A stretch of 64,000 nucleotides of DNA from Neoscytalidium dimidiatum (lineage: Eukaryota; Ascomycota; Dothideomycetes; Botryosphaeriales; Botryosphaeriaceae), in assembly GCA_037367355.1 (NCBI GenBank), contig CM074703.1, positions 1,674,001-1,738,000 on the forward strand. The letters run 5' to 3'. Both the position numbers and the translations under genes were made by a program. Below are positions 37,478-46,687 of this stretch, piece by piece. Numbering within the stretch: position 1 is the first letter of the stretch; the number at the start of each line of letters is the position of its first letter. The notes beneath the pieces are model-generated. The model searched no databases. It was not told the origin of the DNA and saw nothing but the letters and a program-made list of their open reading frames with translations.

Positions 37478-38671
37478 ATGGCCCTCCTCAAGCATGCTGC
37501 GTTTTCAATTGCCGCCCCTTGTGTCGTATATCTCGGCATTCTCGGGCTTCTCATCGTCTTCCCAGCAGTTCAGACTCATGTCTTCTACTTGCATAGACTC
37601 TCCCTCACCTGGTTCAAGGATCTAAACGTCCCCGAGGCTTTCGGATTTTTGCGCGGACAAGTCACTACCTTTTCTATCCAGACAAGTGATGACGAGTCAT
37701 TACATGCCTGGCATATCCTACCCTTGGGCATTTACCATCGTCATCAAAAAGAGCTTCTAGCTGAAGCGGACGGCTTCACCACAGATGTGACTTCCAAGCT
37801 GGCTTTCCGACTACTTCGGGACGATCCTGAATCACGACTTGTAATCTACCTCCACGGTACAGCCGGTTGCCTGGCCTCAGGGTGGCGCCCCGACAGTTAT
37901 CGTACTTTATATTCTACCTCTCCAGACAAGATACACGTGCTCACTGCAGACTACCGTGGGTACGGACTCAGCACCGGAACGCCATCAGAAGAAGGCCTGC
38001 TCCTCGATGCCATAGCAATCGCAAAATGGGCCATGGATACTGGCGGTATCCCACCATCACGCATCGTTGTTTTCGGACAATCACTTGGAACAGCTGTTGC
38101 GACATCTCTGATTCGGCATTTTGCATCACAGTCACCGCCCATCAGCTTCTCCGGCACCGTGCTTGTCGCGTCTTTCTCAGACGTTGCAACGCTGACAGCA
38201 ACATACCGTATCGGTGGTGTCATTCCCGTACTGTCACCTTTGGCGACGGTCCCGCCTCTCGTAGCATTCTTCAATTCTTACCTTCAGAGCACCTGGATGA
38301 GCAAGGACAGGATTGCAGAGTTCATCCACCGTAGTGAGAGCGAAGCAAGCACTAGCAATTACCATATCACACTCATACATGCCGAGGATGACACGGATAT
38401 CGGCTGTCTGCACAGCGAAGTCATGTTTTGGCATGCGGTCAACGCCACAGCTCCAACGGGTATCAGTTTCGAGGAGCTTGAGCGCGAGAAAGGCTTCAAA
38501 AAGCAGAATTTGGGGCCCGGTGGCTGGACTGTGGAGTGGAATGCTCCCAGGGGAGTCATCAGGCTTGAAATGCTGAAGTACGGCGTGCATGACAAGCTCA
38601 TGGCTTATCCGGTGACTGCGCTGGCGATTTTGCGCGCCTTTCAAGCATCCGATCCGGGATTTGGTCGATAG
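37478..38671 (+). CDS. ABHD12-like alpha/beta hydrolase, membrane anchored
   Basis: A single exon of 397 residues from the ATG at 37478, chosen because it directly precedes a hydrophobic anchor (FSIAAPCVVYLGILGLLIVF). An in-frame ATG at 37367 would add 37 residues with no clear role. The hydrolase fold shows the oxyanion region YLHGTAG near residue 130, the nucleophile elbow GQSLG near 205 (Ser), an acidic HAEDDTDI segment near 300 and a C-terminal catalytic His in YGVHDKL near 370. Family knowledge: ABHD12/BEM46-type enzymes are ER- or plasma-membrane-associated lipases that hydrolyse monoacylglycerols or lysophospholipids. The substrate here is inferred only from the family. There is an insertion between the acid and His residues (FEELEREKGFKKQNLGPGGW). 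Confidence 0.87.
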   Translation: MALLKHAAFSIAAPCVVYLGILGLLIVFPAVQTHVFYLHRLSLTWFKDLNVPEAFGFLRGQVTTFSIQTSDDESLHAWHILPLGIYHRHQKELLAEADGFTTDVTSKLAFRLLRDDPESRLVIYLHGTAGCLASGWRPDSYRTLYSTSPDKIHVLTADYRGYGLSTGTPSEEGLLLDAIAIAKWAMDTGGIPPSRIVVFGQSLGTAVATSLIRHFASQSPPISFSGTVLVASFSDVATLTATYRIGGVIPVLSPLATVPPLVAFFNSYLQSTWMSKDRIAEFIHRSESEASTSNYHITLIHAEDDTDIGCLHSEVMFWHAVNATAPTGISFEELEREKGFKKQNLGPGGWTVEWNAPRGVIRLEMLKYGVHDKLMAYPVTALAILRAFQASDPGFGR

Positions 38672-38894
38672 ATAAATAGACGGATCAAGTTTCCTTGATA
38701 CCCAAGACCCAAGATCAGTAAGAAGTATAGATTAATCTGTATTTATGAAGTTTCTGTTGCTTTTCCTAAGTGGAGCGCTCGCTGTCGGTCGAGTCGCAAT
38801 AGCGTAAAGTTGTGGCCGCTTTTCCACGCCATCTCCATCTCTGCGCCGCCACTCTTTTCCATGCAATGATTCCACTGCCTCAGAGAATTCTCGC

Positions 38895-39083
38895 ATGGCT
38901 CGTCATCGCCGAATCAAAGGCAAAATCGACACTTTCTACACTGCCACGGTAGGAACGCTGACAAAGCGAGGAGTTGCTGCGCTTCAGGCAGCAGCCTTAG
39001 TGGCAGGAATCGGCCTGTGCCTGTGCTGCCTGTGGCGCAGCCTAGTCTACAGCCTGATCGCTGCCTGCCTGCATCCTTCATAA
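38895..39083 (+). CDS. Small open frame with one hydrophobic segment, doubtful
   Basis: A 62-codon frame from ATG with a basic N-terminus (MARHRRIKGKID) and a hydrophobic stretch (LVAGIGLCLCCLW). It ends about 50 bp before the next gene. It could be an upstream open frame in the leader of the DUF4139 gene, a small membrane protein, or chance. No homology is recognised. Confidence 0.2.
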   Translation: MARHRRIKGKIDTFYTATVGTLTKRGVAALQAAALVAGIGLCLCCLWRSLVYSLIAACLHPS

Positions 39084-39134
39084 TCATTTTCATTCTGTCC
39101 GTCTTCATCATCCCAGCAACTCCCCCACTTCTCA

Positions 39135-41624
39135 ATGCAGTCCATGTTCCGCCTGCCCTGGAACACTGACGGCCAAGATCAATCCACCATGACCGCCGAC
39201 ATTACCAAGCAAGAGCTCCTCATTGACGACCTCCCCACAACTTCCGTCACAATCTACCCGTCACGCGCCCTTGTAGTCCGCGACATCGAAGACGTCAAAC
39301 TTCAACCCGGCCTCAACGAAGTAACCATCTACGGCATCACACCAGCAGCCGACGAGCATTCCGTTCAGGTCGACGGCCATGGCGCGGCGACCATCACCGA
39401 CATGAGCGTGGAACTCATCCCGAATCGCGAAAGATTCGACGACCAGTTTCCTGATGATGATTCGGACTCCGAGTTTGAGGATTTTCAAGAGCATGAGTAC
39501 GCGAGGGGCGATCTGAGGATTCTCTCTGACGAGCTGAAGCATTTACGGGAAAAAGCGGAGGAGGCCACCGAGAAAAGAGACTCCGCGAACGACCAGTTAC
39601 GTGTCTTGAACTCATTCATGGAGTCGATCAACGCAAAACACAACGAGCCTGAAAGTGCCTCGAAAGCCATCATGGCGTATGGAGATGACCGTGCGCGCAT
39701 TCACGAGCAATGGGCGGAAGCCAAAAAAGACCATGAGCGCTTGATGAAACTGATTCAGCAAAAGTATGCCAGGCTGCAGAGAGAGGGGAAGGAGGAACGG
39801 AAGCTCAAGAAGAAGCAGAAAGAAGAAAAGGAAAAAAAGAAGGTCCTCCAGCAGCGAGAGAATGAGCGTATGAGAGAGGAAAAGGCCAAGTTCTGGCCAA
39901 AGAAGGTTTACTGCGTCAAACTTACTCTGGAAACTTCCACGGATACACCCACTTCTTCACGGCGAGTCTCTTCCGAGCATACCGAAGCCTATCCTCAGCT
40001 TTCTGAGAAGGTTTCTACTGAGAGCGAAGGAGACAAGACCGTGTGCCTTTCGCTTTCATACGTCGTCCGCGAAGTATCATGGTCTCCGCGGTACAACGTC
40101 AGCATTTCATCTCGGAAGAAGACCGCAACAGTTACGTACAGTGCTGAGTTCACCAACAAGACTTCTGAGACTTGGAAGGATGCCAAAGTCACGCTTTCCA
40201 CTTCTCAAACCTCATACTCTGGTCTTGACGACACCGTTCCCGAACTGCGGCCATGGCCGATCACCCTGAGGGACAAGCAGAGCTACGATGAAGACGACGA
40301 TAGCATCAACCATCGATGGAATACCAAATTCAGTCCGCAGGAGAATCTTGCTGGACCAGGCTTCAACTTGTTCAGATTTGGCCAGGACAACTTCAACCGG
40401 TTCGAGCTGTTCGGACCAGAAGATAGTAACAGTGGATTTGCAACAGCGGCAACAGCTTGTGCTGGGTCGGAAAACGGTCCCCAAAGTCGAGCGCATCCAG
40501 CATTCGGAGCATCTGGCTTTGGTAACCTACCCCACCCTGCAACCGGCTCCACTCAGTCCAGCTCCTCGGCCCAAGGCTTCGGAGGAGGACTGTTTGGCAG
40601 CACGTCACAGCCTGTCGCCGGCAACAACGATGCTGGAGTCCCCCAGGTTCAATCTGCAGGGCTCTTTGGCAGAAGCAGCAACACCGCTCAGCCCACACAG
40701 TCAGGCGGCCTCTTTGGCAACACCAACAACCAACAACCCCAAGTCTCCCGCCTCTTCGGCGGCCTCAACATCAGCAACCAGCAACCCACCGCAAGCAGCC
40801 TCTTCGGCGCCAGCCGCAACACCACCACCAACACCGGCCCAACGCACCCCAACCCCTTCGCGCAGCCCTCTCTCTTCGGCCACCCCGCCCCGACCCTCCA
40901 GGAAGAAACCACCTGGGAAGACGCCGGCCTGACTACCTCCTACGACCTGCCCTCCACTCGCACGCTCGCCCCCTCCTCCCTCGCCCGCCGCCACAAAGTC
41001 GCCACCATCGCGCTCCCGGACGCCGCCCTCTCCTACATCGCCGTCCCCAAGCTCCGCAAGGGCGCCTTCCTCCGCGCCAAGCTGCGCAACCCGGCCGCCG
41101 CCGACATTACGCTGCTGAAGGGCCCCGCCGGCCTGACCCTCGACGGCACCTTCCTCGGCAACACGACCCTGCCGCGCACGTCGCCCGGTGAGGAGATCGA
41201 GCTCGACCTGGGCGTCGATCCGGCACTGCACGTCACGTACGCGGCGCCGACGGTGCAGCGGAGCACCCAGGGGCTGCTGGCGCGGGAAGGCGCCGAAAGG
41301 TATGCGCGGTGCGTTGGGATCAGGAATACGCGCGGCGCGAGGGTGACGGTGGAGGTGCTGGATCAGGTGCCGGTATCGGAGCAAGAGCGGTTGAGGGTTG
41401 AGGTGTTGGTGCCGAGGGGACTGGTGAAGGGCGGCGCGGAGGTGCGAGCTGGGGAGCCTGGGGAGGAGAAGGATGAGAAGGACGGATGGGGCAAGGCGAC
41501 GGCAGTGATGAAGGAGGGCGGGAAGGTGGTGTGGACGGTGGAGTTGGAGGCTGGGAAGGGGTGTAAGTTACCGTTGGAGTGGGAGGTCAGGATGCCGGCG
41601 GATAAGAGGATCGCGTTTGCTTGA
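39135..41624 (+). CDS. DUF4140/DUF4139 protein with FG-repeat insert
   Basis: A single exon of 829 residues. The N-terminal DUF4140-like domain (TTSVTIYPSRALVVRDIEDV, residues of about 35-135) is followed by a charged coiled coil (about 140-265, e.g. KKKQKEEKEKKKVLQQRENE). The DUF4139 domain starts near 265 (VVREVSWSPRYNVSI, TYSAEFTNKTSETWKDAKV). It is interrupted at about residues 455-585 by a low-complexity segment with repeated FG and GLFG motifs, and resumes with TTSYDLPSTRTLAPSS to the C-terminus. Family knowledge: the domains define the mucoidy inhibitor A (MuiA)-like family, whose biochemical role is unknown. A second in-frame ATG at 39189 (MTADITKQEL) is an alternative start. Third-position GC rises sharply in the last third. 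Confidence 0.88.
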   Translation: MQSMFRLPWNTDGQDQSTMTADITKQELLIDDLPTTSVTIYPSRALVVRDIEDVKLQPGLNEVTIYGITPAADEHSVQVDGHGAATITDMSVELIPNRERFDDQFPDDDSDSEFEDFQEHEYARGDLRILSDELKHLREKAEEATEKRDSANDQLRVLNSFMESINAKHNEPESASKAIMAYGDDRARIHEQWAEAKKDHERLMKLIQQKYARLQREGKEERKLKKKQKEEKEKKKVLQQRENERMREEKAKFWPKKVYCVKLTLETSTDTPTSSRRVSSEHTEAYPQLSEKVSTESEGDKTVCLSLSYVVREVSWSPRYNVSISSRKKTATVTYSAEFTNKTSETWKDAKVTLSTSQTSYSGLDDTVPELRPWPITLRDKQSYDEDDDSINHRWNTKFSPQENLAGPGFNLFRFGQDNFNRFELFGPEDSNSGFATAATACAGSENGPQSRAHPAFGASGFGNLPHPATGSTQSSSSAQGFGGGLFGSTSQPVAGNNDAGVPQVQSAGLFGRSSNTAQPTQSGGLFGNTNNQQPQVSRLFGGLNISNQQPTASSLFGASRNTTTNTGPTHPNPFAQPSLFGHPAPTLQEETTWEDAGLTTSYDLPSTRTLAPSSLARRHKVATIALPDAALSYIAVPKLRKGAFLRAKLRNPAAADITLLKGPAGLTLDGTFLGNTTLPRTSPGEEIELDLGVDPALHVTYAAPTVQRSTQGLLAREGAERYARCVGIRNTRGARVTVEVLDQVPVSEQERLRVEVLVPRGLVKGGAEVRAGEPGEEKDEKDGWGKATAVMKEGGKVVWTVELEAGKGCKLPLEWEVRMPADKRIAFA

Positions 41625-42048
41625 GTGGTGATGGAACAGTTATGAGAAGGAATTTCGGGGAACGTATGGTATGGATATTGAAATCAAAGATAACGGGAGT
41701 CTCGATAAATAGATAGCATTATATAGCATTAAATTAATATCAAGAGAAATCTTATACTGCAATGATGTTTTGCCGGTTGGTCTCCACGTCCTTACCTACC
41801 GTACCATGGTTCAAAAGTCCCTGTACCAAACGCTGACAGCCTTACCATCCACAGAAAACCACGGCTCGGCCAAGGTTGAAAGTTTACGATAGACAAAAGT
41901 TGGACAAGTAAATTTTCAAGGTAGCCCGTTCCATTTTCCCTTCTTCAAGAAGAATCGTGTCTCTCTTACACGCAACGTCAGGCACTACAAAAGATTCCTG
42001 CATATTTGATATCCACGTCAACTATTCACACACCGCTTCCACTTCAAG
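41625..42048. other. Intergenic spacer
   Basis: The 3' region of the DUF4139 gene and the promoter of the phosphoesterase gene. No gene is seen. Confidence 0.5.
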
Positions 42049-43152
42049 ATGTCCGCCAATCCAAGCTCCAACACGGCTACAAGCCAAACGAATCTCGCGT
42101 CACACACCAACACCGAGTGCAGCAGCAACATCCACAAGCAACTAAAGCGCAAATCGCCCTCCTCAGACACCACAATATCATCGCAGCCACAGCATAAGAA
42201 GCCTACCCTCGGCCACTCCACAGCCACAACCGCCTCAAACACCACCATCCGCTTCCTCATCCTCTCCGACACCCACTACAACGACACCGACGCCCCGACC
42301 CCAGCCTTCAACCCGCCCGATCCATCCACCACGCCCCCAATCGACGTCCTCCTCCACTGCGGCGACCTGACCGAAACCGGCACGCCCCGCAGCCTACTCA
42401 CAGCCCTCGAGTGCCTCGCCGCCGTCCCCGCGTCGCTCCGCCTCGTCATCGCCGGCAACCACGACATCACGCTCGACGCGGGGTACCACGCCTCGCAAGG
42501 CGGCGCGGCCGGCGCGCACGCCGAGGCGCTCCGCGCCGTCAGGGACGCGGGCGCCGCGATGGGCGTCACCTTCCTGGACGAGGGGACGCACGAGTTCGCG
42601 GTGCGCGGGCGGCGGCTGCGCGTGCACGCGTCGCCGTGGACGCCGGCGTTCGGCGCGAGCGCGTTCCAGTACCCGAGCGCGGAGGACCGGTTCAACCCGG
42701 CGGCGCGCACGCCCGCGTGGGCCGCGCATGCCGGCACGCCGTCGTCGGTCGTGCCCGAGGGGGTGGACGTCGTTCTGACGCATGGCCCGCCGAAGTACGT
42801 GCTGGATGATACGGGCGATGGGAGGAGTGCGGGGTGCGAGCATTTGAGGAGGGCGGTTTGTCGGGTTCGGCCGCGGTTGTGCGCGTTCGGGCATGTGCAC
42901 CGCGGATATGGGGTGCAGAGGGTGTACTTCGAAGAGCCTGGTGAGAATGCGGAAGACGATGATGGGATGAGGTGCTTGCCGAAGGAGTTTGTGGGGAAGA
43001 ATCAGGCGAGGAGGAGGGGGTATGCGAGCTTGAGCCCTGGAAGTAAAGAGGCGCTGAAGGAAGAGGGACAGACGCTTATGGTTAATGCGGCTGTCATGGA
43101 TGAAGATGGAGAGAGGTCGAATATGCCATGGCTTGTGGAAATGGAATTCTAA
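42049..43152 (+). CDS. Calcineurin-like metallophosphoesterase
   Basis: A single exon of 367 residues. After a Ser/Thr/Asn-rich N-terminus of about 65 residues, the phosphoesterase fold shows its motifs in order: LILSDTHYND (D-x-H), LLHCGDLTETG, VIAGNHDITLD, LTHGPPKYVLD and FGHVHRGYGVQ. The order and the short, simple fold resemble the MPPED-type class II group rather than PPP-family protein phosphatases. Such enzymes hydrolyse phosphodiesters or phosphomonoesters with two metal ions; the substrate is unknown. The middle of the gene is very GC-rich. Confidence 0.9.
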   Translation: MSANPSSNTATSQTNLASHTNTECSSNIHKQLKRKSPSSDTTISSQPQHKKPTLGHSTATTASNTTIRFLILSDTHYNDTDAPTPAFNPPDPSTTPPIDVLLHCGDLTETGTPRSLLTALECLAAVPASLRLVIAGNHDITLDAGYHASQGGAAGAHAEALRAVRDAGAAMGVTFLDEGTHEFAVRGRRLRVHASPWTPAFGASAFQYPSAEDRFNPAARTPAWAAHAGTPSSVVPEGVDVVLTHGPPKYVLDDTGDGRSAGCEHLRRAVCRVRPRLCAFGHVHRGYGVQRVYFEEPGENAEDDDGMRCLPKEFVGKNQARRRGYASLSPGSKEALKEEGQTLMVNAAVMDEDGERSNMPWLVEMEF

Positions 43153-43867
43153 CATTAATAGCGAGTGAAATAGGAGGTTCTTTTTTTTTTCTAACTATCT
43201 ACCAAGGATGCGTTGAGATGTCTCGATTACAGTTGATGGTAATTAGATGGCACCCTTGGAAGCGTTCGCTTTAAAGCGTCTCGAATCGTCTTCTAATGGA
43301 GGGGGGGGTTTTTTTTTTTTTTAAATACGTAGAACCTCTTTCAAGCCACCCGGCGAAAATCAAATGTCTTCTCGCGCTACTTATACGCAACTACAGCCAT
43401 CCTTTGCATATACCTACATCAATTCTCTAAAATCAAATTATGCTTCAGCCTCAGAATAGAGCTGATATATCTGGATATGCGCGCGCTCCAAGTCTCAACC
43501 TTAGTAAATTGTTACTTGCTTGGAATTGATTTACTCAAATTCTGAGAAAAATACCTTTCAAAATTCGAAAAGAGTCGAAGGCATCGAATGCTTCTCTAAT
43601 GTAACCTAATAGCCACATCGCTTGCCATCCTATAGAAAAAGCATCTTACTAGCACGGACAGGTTCACGCCTCGCTCGGCGTTAAGAAATTCCATTCCGAG
43701 AAGGCTTCAATGTTCAAAACTTCTACCGATGAGGCGGTGATCTCCCTCGTAGCGCGTTGCCTAAATTCACAGCATCAGTCACCTCACTTGTAACCAAATC
43801 ATCTGCAACGCCTTTTCTGCCATTCACTTTGAAGAAGCCATGAATATGTACGCGTGAAAGCCCGCGG
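43153..43867. other. Intergenic with G8T14 run
   Basis: Contains a striking G8 then T14 run at 43301-43322. The rest is AT-rich and unremarkable. No gene is supported. Confidence 0.5.
43301..43322. repeat. G8T14 homopolymer pair
   Basis: Eight G followed directly by fourteen T, preceded by AATGGA. Compare 56836-56854, which is preceded by AATAGA. Confidence 0.8.
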
Positions 43868-44734
43868 ATGCCATATGAGACTAAAAGCTTCTTTCAATAC
43901 AGACCTCCACCCCCACCTCCTTTACAAGAGCTGACTTGGATACCCGACGGCGCCATCAATATCGTCCCCAACAAAGTCGGATCCCAGATCTTCCAGCTTC
44001 CCGATGGCAATAGGATCTTGAAGGTTGGCTTGAATGTGCATATGTCGGAGGTTGAAGCAATGCGTTTTGTGGCAAGCCACACCTCAATACCGGTACCTCA
44101 TGTCCACGAGGCCTATGAGAGAGAGGGAAGAGGCTATATCTTTATGTCAAAGGTGGAAGGGAACATGTTAGGTGTAGTCTGGGGAAATATGTCAGAGGAG
44201 GAACAAGACATCGTGGTGCAACAACTTCGAGGGTATATCAGGGAGCTGCGAGAGTTGCACGGTGACTTCTACGGCGCTCTCTGGAATTGTCCCAGCGAAG
44301 ACATATTCTTTCATCACCTTTGCCTTGCAAATGCGGAGGATCAAAAGTACGGTCCATACAAATCAAGACGGGAATACAATGAAGGTTTGATCCGAGCCCT
44401 TCACAATTCACGCCCAACAGGATCACTCAGCGATGCGGACAAAGCGCTTGCCGAAAGGGTATCCGCCATAGATGATGATCGCAGAATCTTTTCGCACGGG
44501 GACTTTCACGCGGGTAACATCTTCGTTGACTCGAACTTCAATGTAACTGGCATTATCGATTGGCAAGGCGCCGGTTTCAGCGTCAATGAGCGAGACTATC
44601 TCGAGGCTTTGCTCAGAACACAGAATCCTACTTGGGCCCAGGCTATTAATGAAATCTTTCCCGATGACGCAAAAGATCATTACGAAACCTTGAAGGAACT
44701 AGATCGGGCCCTTGTACTCTACAGCGGTATTTAA
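43868..44734 (+). CDS. Aminoglycoside phosphotransferase (APH)-like kinase
   Basis: A single exon of 288 residues starting at MPYETKSFFQYRPPPPPP. The APH/choline-kinase fold is shown by the beta-3 region DGNRILKVG (Lys), YIFMSKVEGNML at the hinge, the Brenner-type catalytic loop FSHGDFHAGNIFVD (Asp and Asn) and the metal-binding IIDWQGAG. Family knowledge: fungal APH-like proteins are numerous small-molecule kinases, rarely involved in antibiotic resistance; substrates are mostly unknown. The gene is complete and of the usual length. It sits beside a zone of decayed genes. Confidence 0.88.
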   Translation: MPYETKSFFQYRPPPPPPLQELTWIPDGAINIVPNKVGSQIFQLPDGNRILKVGLNVHMSEVEAMRFVASHTSIPVPHVHEAYEREGRGYIFMSKVEGNMLGVVWGNMSEEEQDIVVQQLRGYIRELRELHGDFYGALWNCPSEDIFFHHLCLANAEDQKYGPYKSRREYNEGLIRALHNSRPTGSLSDADKALAERVSAIDDDRRIFSHGDFHAGNIFVDSNFNVTGIIDWQGAGFSVNERDYLEALLRTQNPTWAQAINEIFPDDAKDHYETLKELDRALVLYSGI

Positions 44735-44779
44735 ACAATTGCGCAAGCTGTACAGACCACCATGACTAGCCTGCTGATT

Positions 44780-45789
44780 TTAACCACGTCGCAACAATTG
44801 ATAAATGTTGACCAAATTCTTATTAATTAGTCCTTGCACTAAGCTTTGGGTGCGTTTCGACCTCACCGGGCGTGCCGAACACCTTTTTAGCGAATCTACT
44901 TTGCTCGTGGGCAAACGTTCCATGGAAGGAAGGCTCAAAATTTGTGCGAGCTGCGTCTTACACAGCTTATCGAGGCAGTCTCTCACATCAACGCCGGTGC
45001 CTAGACGTAAGTCAGCGGCCGTCTCGTGAGGTATAGTAAGAATAGCTTACTTGCTGCTACCTGGTCCAGTCTGTTGAATTTGACTTCTGCAAAATATGTG
45101 AAGGCATTCAACTTTTCCTCCATCCGAATGAGCCGGACATGCATGTCTCTCAGCTCGGCTTTTGTTGCATCCTTTGAGAAGTTTTCGATTCTCGATGACG
45201 CTTCCACTATTTCAATCGTATCATCCTCAAAGCTCAGTATCCAAGGACGAATAACAGAATTGAGCACATGCATAGTCCTCCCTTGACGATACCATCTGAC
45301 TGCATGAATGATAAACTGGAGGATGCGTGAGTAAAGATGAGCAACTGCAGCTCTAACAGCCTCGGTGGGATATAAAATTATTGTGAGATCCGCCCTTGGG
45401 AGAAGATCGGCTACGGTAGAGCAAGCTTTCGCGAGCTACTTTGTCATTTCCTCGTGATGCGTGATAGACTAAACGTAATTAGTATAGGTGATTCAGGAAT
45501 TTTTCTAGAGCTACACACGCTGAAAAGCAGCTTGAATGTTCCCCAAACGAGGGAAACATACTCGGGATGATGTTGGACCAACACACCCAGCACTTAACCT
45601 TTCTTGAGAATCTGTAAAGCCGCTCTCGAGCCTTTGAACCGTCTTCAAGCTGTATTTATCCCTTGCGTCTTCTAAGATTTTCTGTACGTCTTCGCAAGAC
45701 GTTACATTCTGTAACAAGCTTGTGAATCGTTGAGAGGTGGTATCGGAGAGCTCGGAAAGTATGATGGCCTGGCCTTCCTCAAAGGCCAT
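44780..45789 (-). pseudogene. Broken DUF7708 (NACHT/STAND-type N-terminal) gene
   Basis: The minus strand carries, in order, the pieces of a fungal DUF7708 domain as found at the N-terminus of NACHT/ankyrin proteins. They are MAFEEGQAIILSELSD (ATG at 45789), VLVQHHPEYVSLVWGTFKLL, then LAKACSTVADLLPRADL, YPTEAVRAAVAHLYSRILQF, and RTMHVLNSVIRPWIL with a helical tail. The pieces are in different frames: the frame shifts near 45594-45600, just before the QHHPEYVSLVWG block, and a TAG stop interrupts at 45437-45439 before LAKAC. Probable introns remain at about 45471-45519 and 45000-45045. No NACHT NTPase domain follows. I therefore call it a pseudogene. Family knowledge: intact relatives act in non-self recognition and programmed cell death. 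Confidence 0.72.
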
Positions 45790-46062
45790 ACGTAGAGTTT
45801 GTTCCGGTTTCCTAGAAGCCTTATCATTAGCTGTGGATCGAACAGGTTGATGATTTTTGCATTCGCACCCCGATACCCCCTCCTGCCTTGTACCACACAT
45901 AAGCTTTCTGGGAATCCAGGTTAAATTGATTGGAGCTCGATATTGATGCTTGCGGTTTGGCCATGGCAAGGTGATGTACCCTTCAAAGCATCTTGAATAA
46001 ATGCGAGTTTTATTTCTGAGTCTTGTGTTAGGCACCAGCTTGCAAGGCCGAGTAGAGATGTC

Positions 46063-46482
46063 ATGATAAGCCCTAGCCTGACGCGGGGTATGCTCCTGAT
46101 CCTCACTAGCAACCGCGTCGGCACTCTAGACGAAGCTTTCAAGTCACGTATTCAAATGGCCCTTCAATATCCGCGACTCGGCTTCCAGCCCCGAAAAAAG
46201 ATATGGGACAACTTTTTTGATATACTGGACTCAGACGGCGAAGATGTAAATCTCCAAGAACTGCTATATCGTCTAGGCGATCTGGCCCGTTACGAAATGA
46301 ACGGCCGACAGATACGAAATGTCCTCACGACTGCAAGGCATCTCGCAATGCACAGGGAAGGGACGCTTGGCTGGGTACATCTAGAACAAGCTTTGAACAC
46401 GGCTATTGACTTTGATAAGTATCTAAAAGACGTGCATGGGCATACTGACGAACGCCGGGCATCTGAGAGCAAGTTGAGATGA
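46063..46482 (+). pseudogene. C-terminal fragment of a fungal AAA ATPase
   Basis: An open frame of 139 codons that matches only the end of the large fungal AAA ATPases: LLILTSNRVGTLDEAFKSRI (sensor 1 and arginine-finger region), then IWDNFFDIL, RYEMNGRQIRNVLTTARHLA and a short tail. The Walker A and B motifs and the whole N-terminal region are absent. Immediately upstream, minus-strand frames of the DUF7708 relic zone occupy the DNA. Homology seems to begin at about 46085. Without an ATP-binding site it cannot be a working ATPase, so I treat it as a truncated remnant. Confidence 0.7.
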
Positions 46483-46687
46483 TATCGTGGGATGGGCGCT
46501 GTCTTTCCCGTTTCAAGACCTTTTCAATATTTACGATCTTTCTCACTTCCTTCTCCTATTGGCGCCCATGTAGCATGATGTAGTTATCGCCTCTTCTAAT
46601 TCTTCAATTTCAAGGCTATCCAAGAATCATACTAAAAGTGAGACTGAAATGAATCACCTGTTAAAGAGCCTGTTTCGAAGCGCTACC

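Noticed and set aside
45000..45789. Intact DUF7708 gene with introns
   Set aside because: The frame change near 45597 and the TAG at 45437 cannot both be removed by plausible introns without losing conserved blocks.
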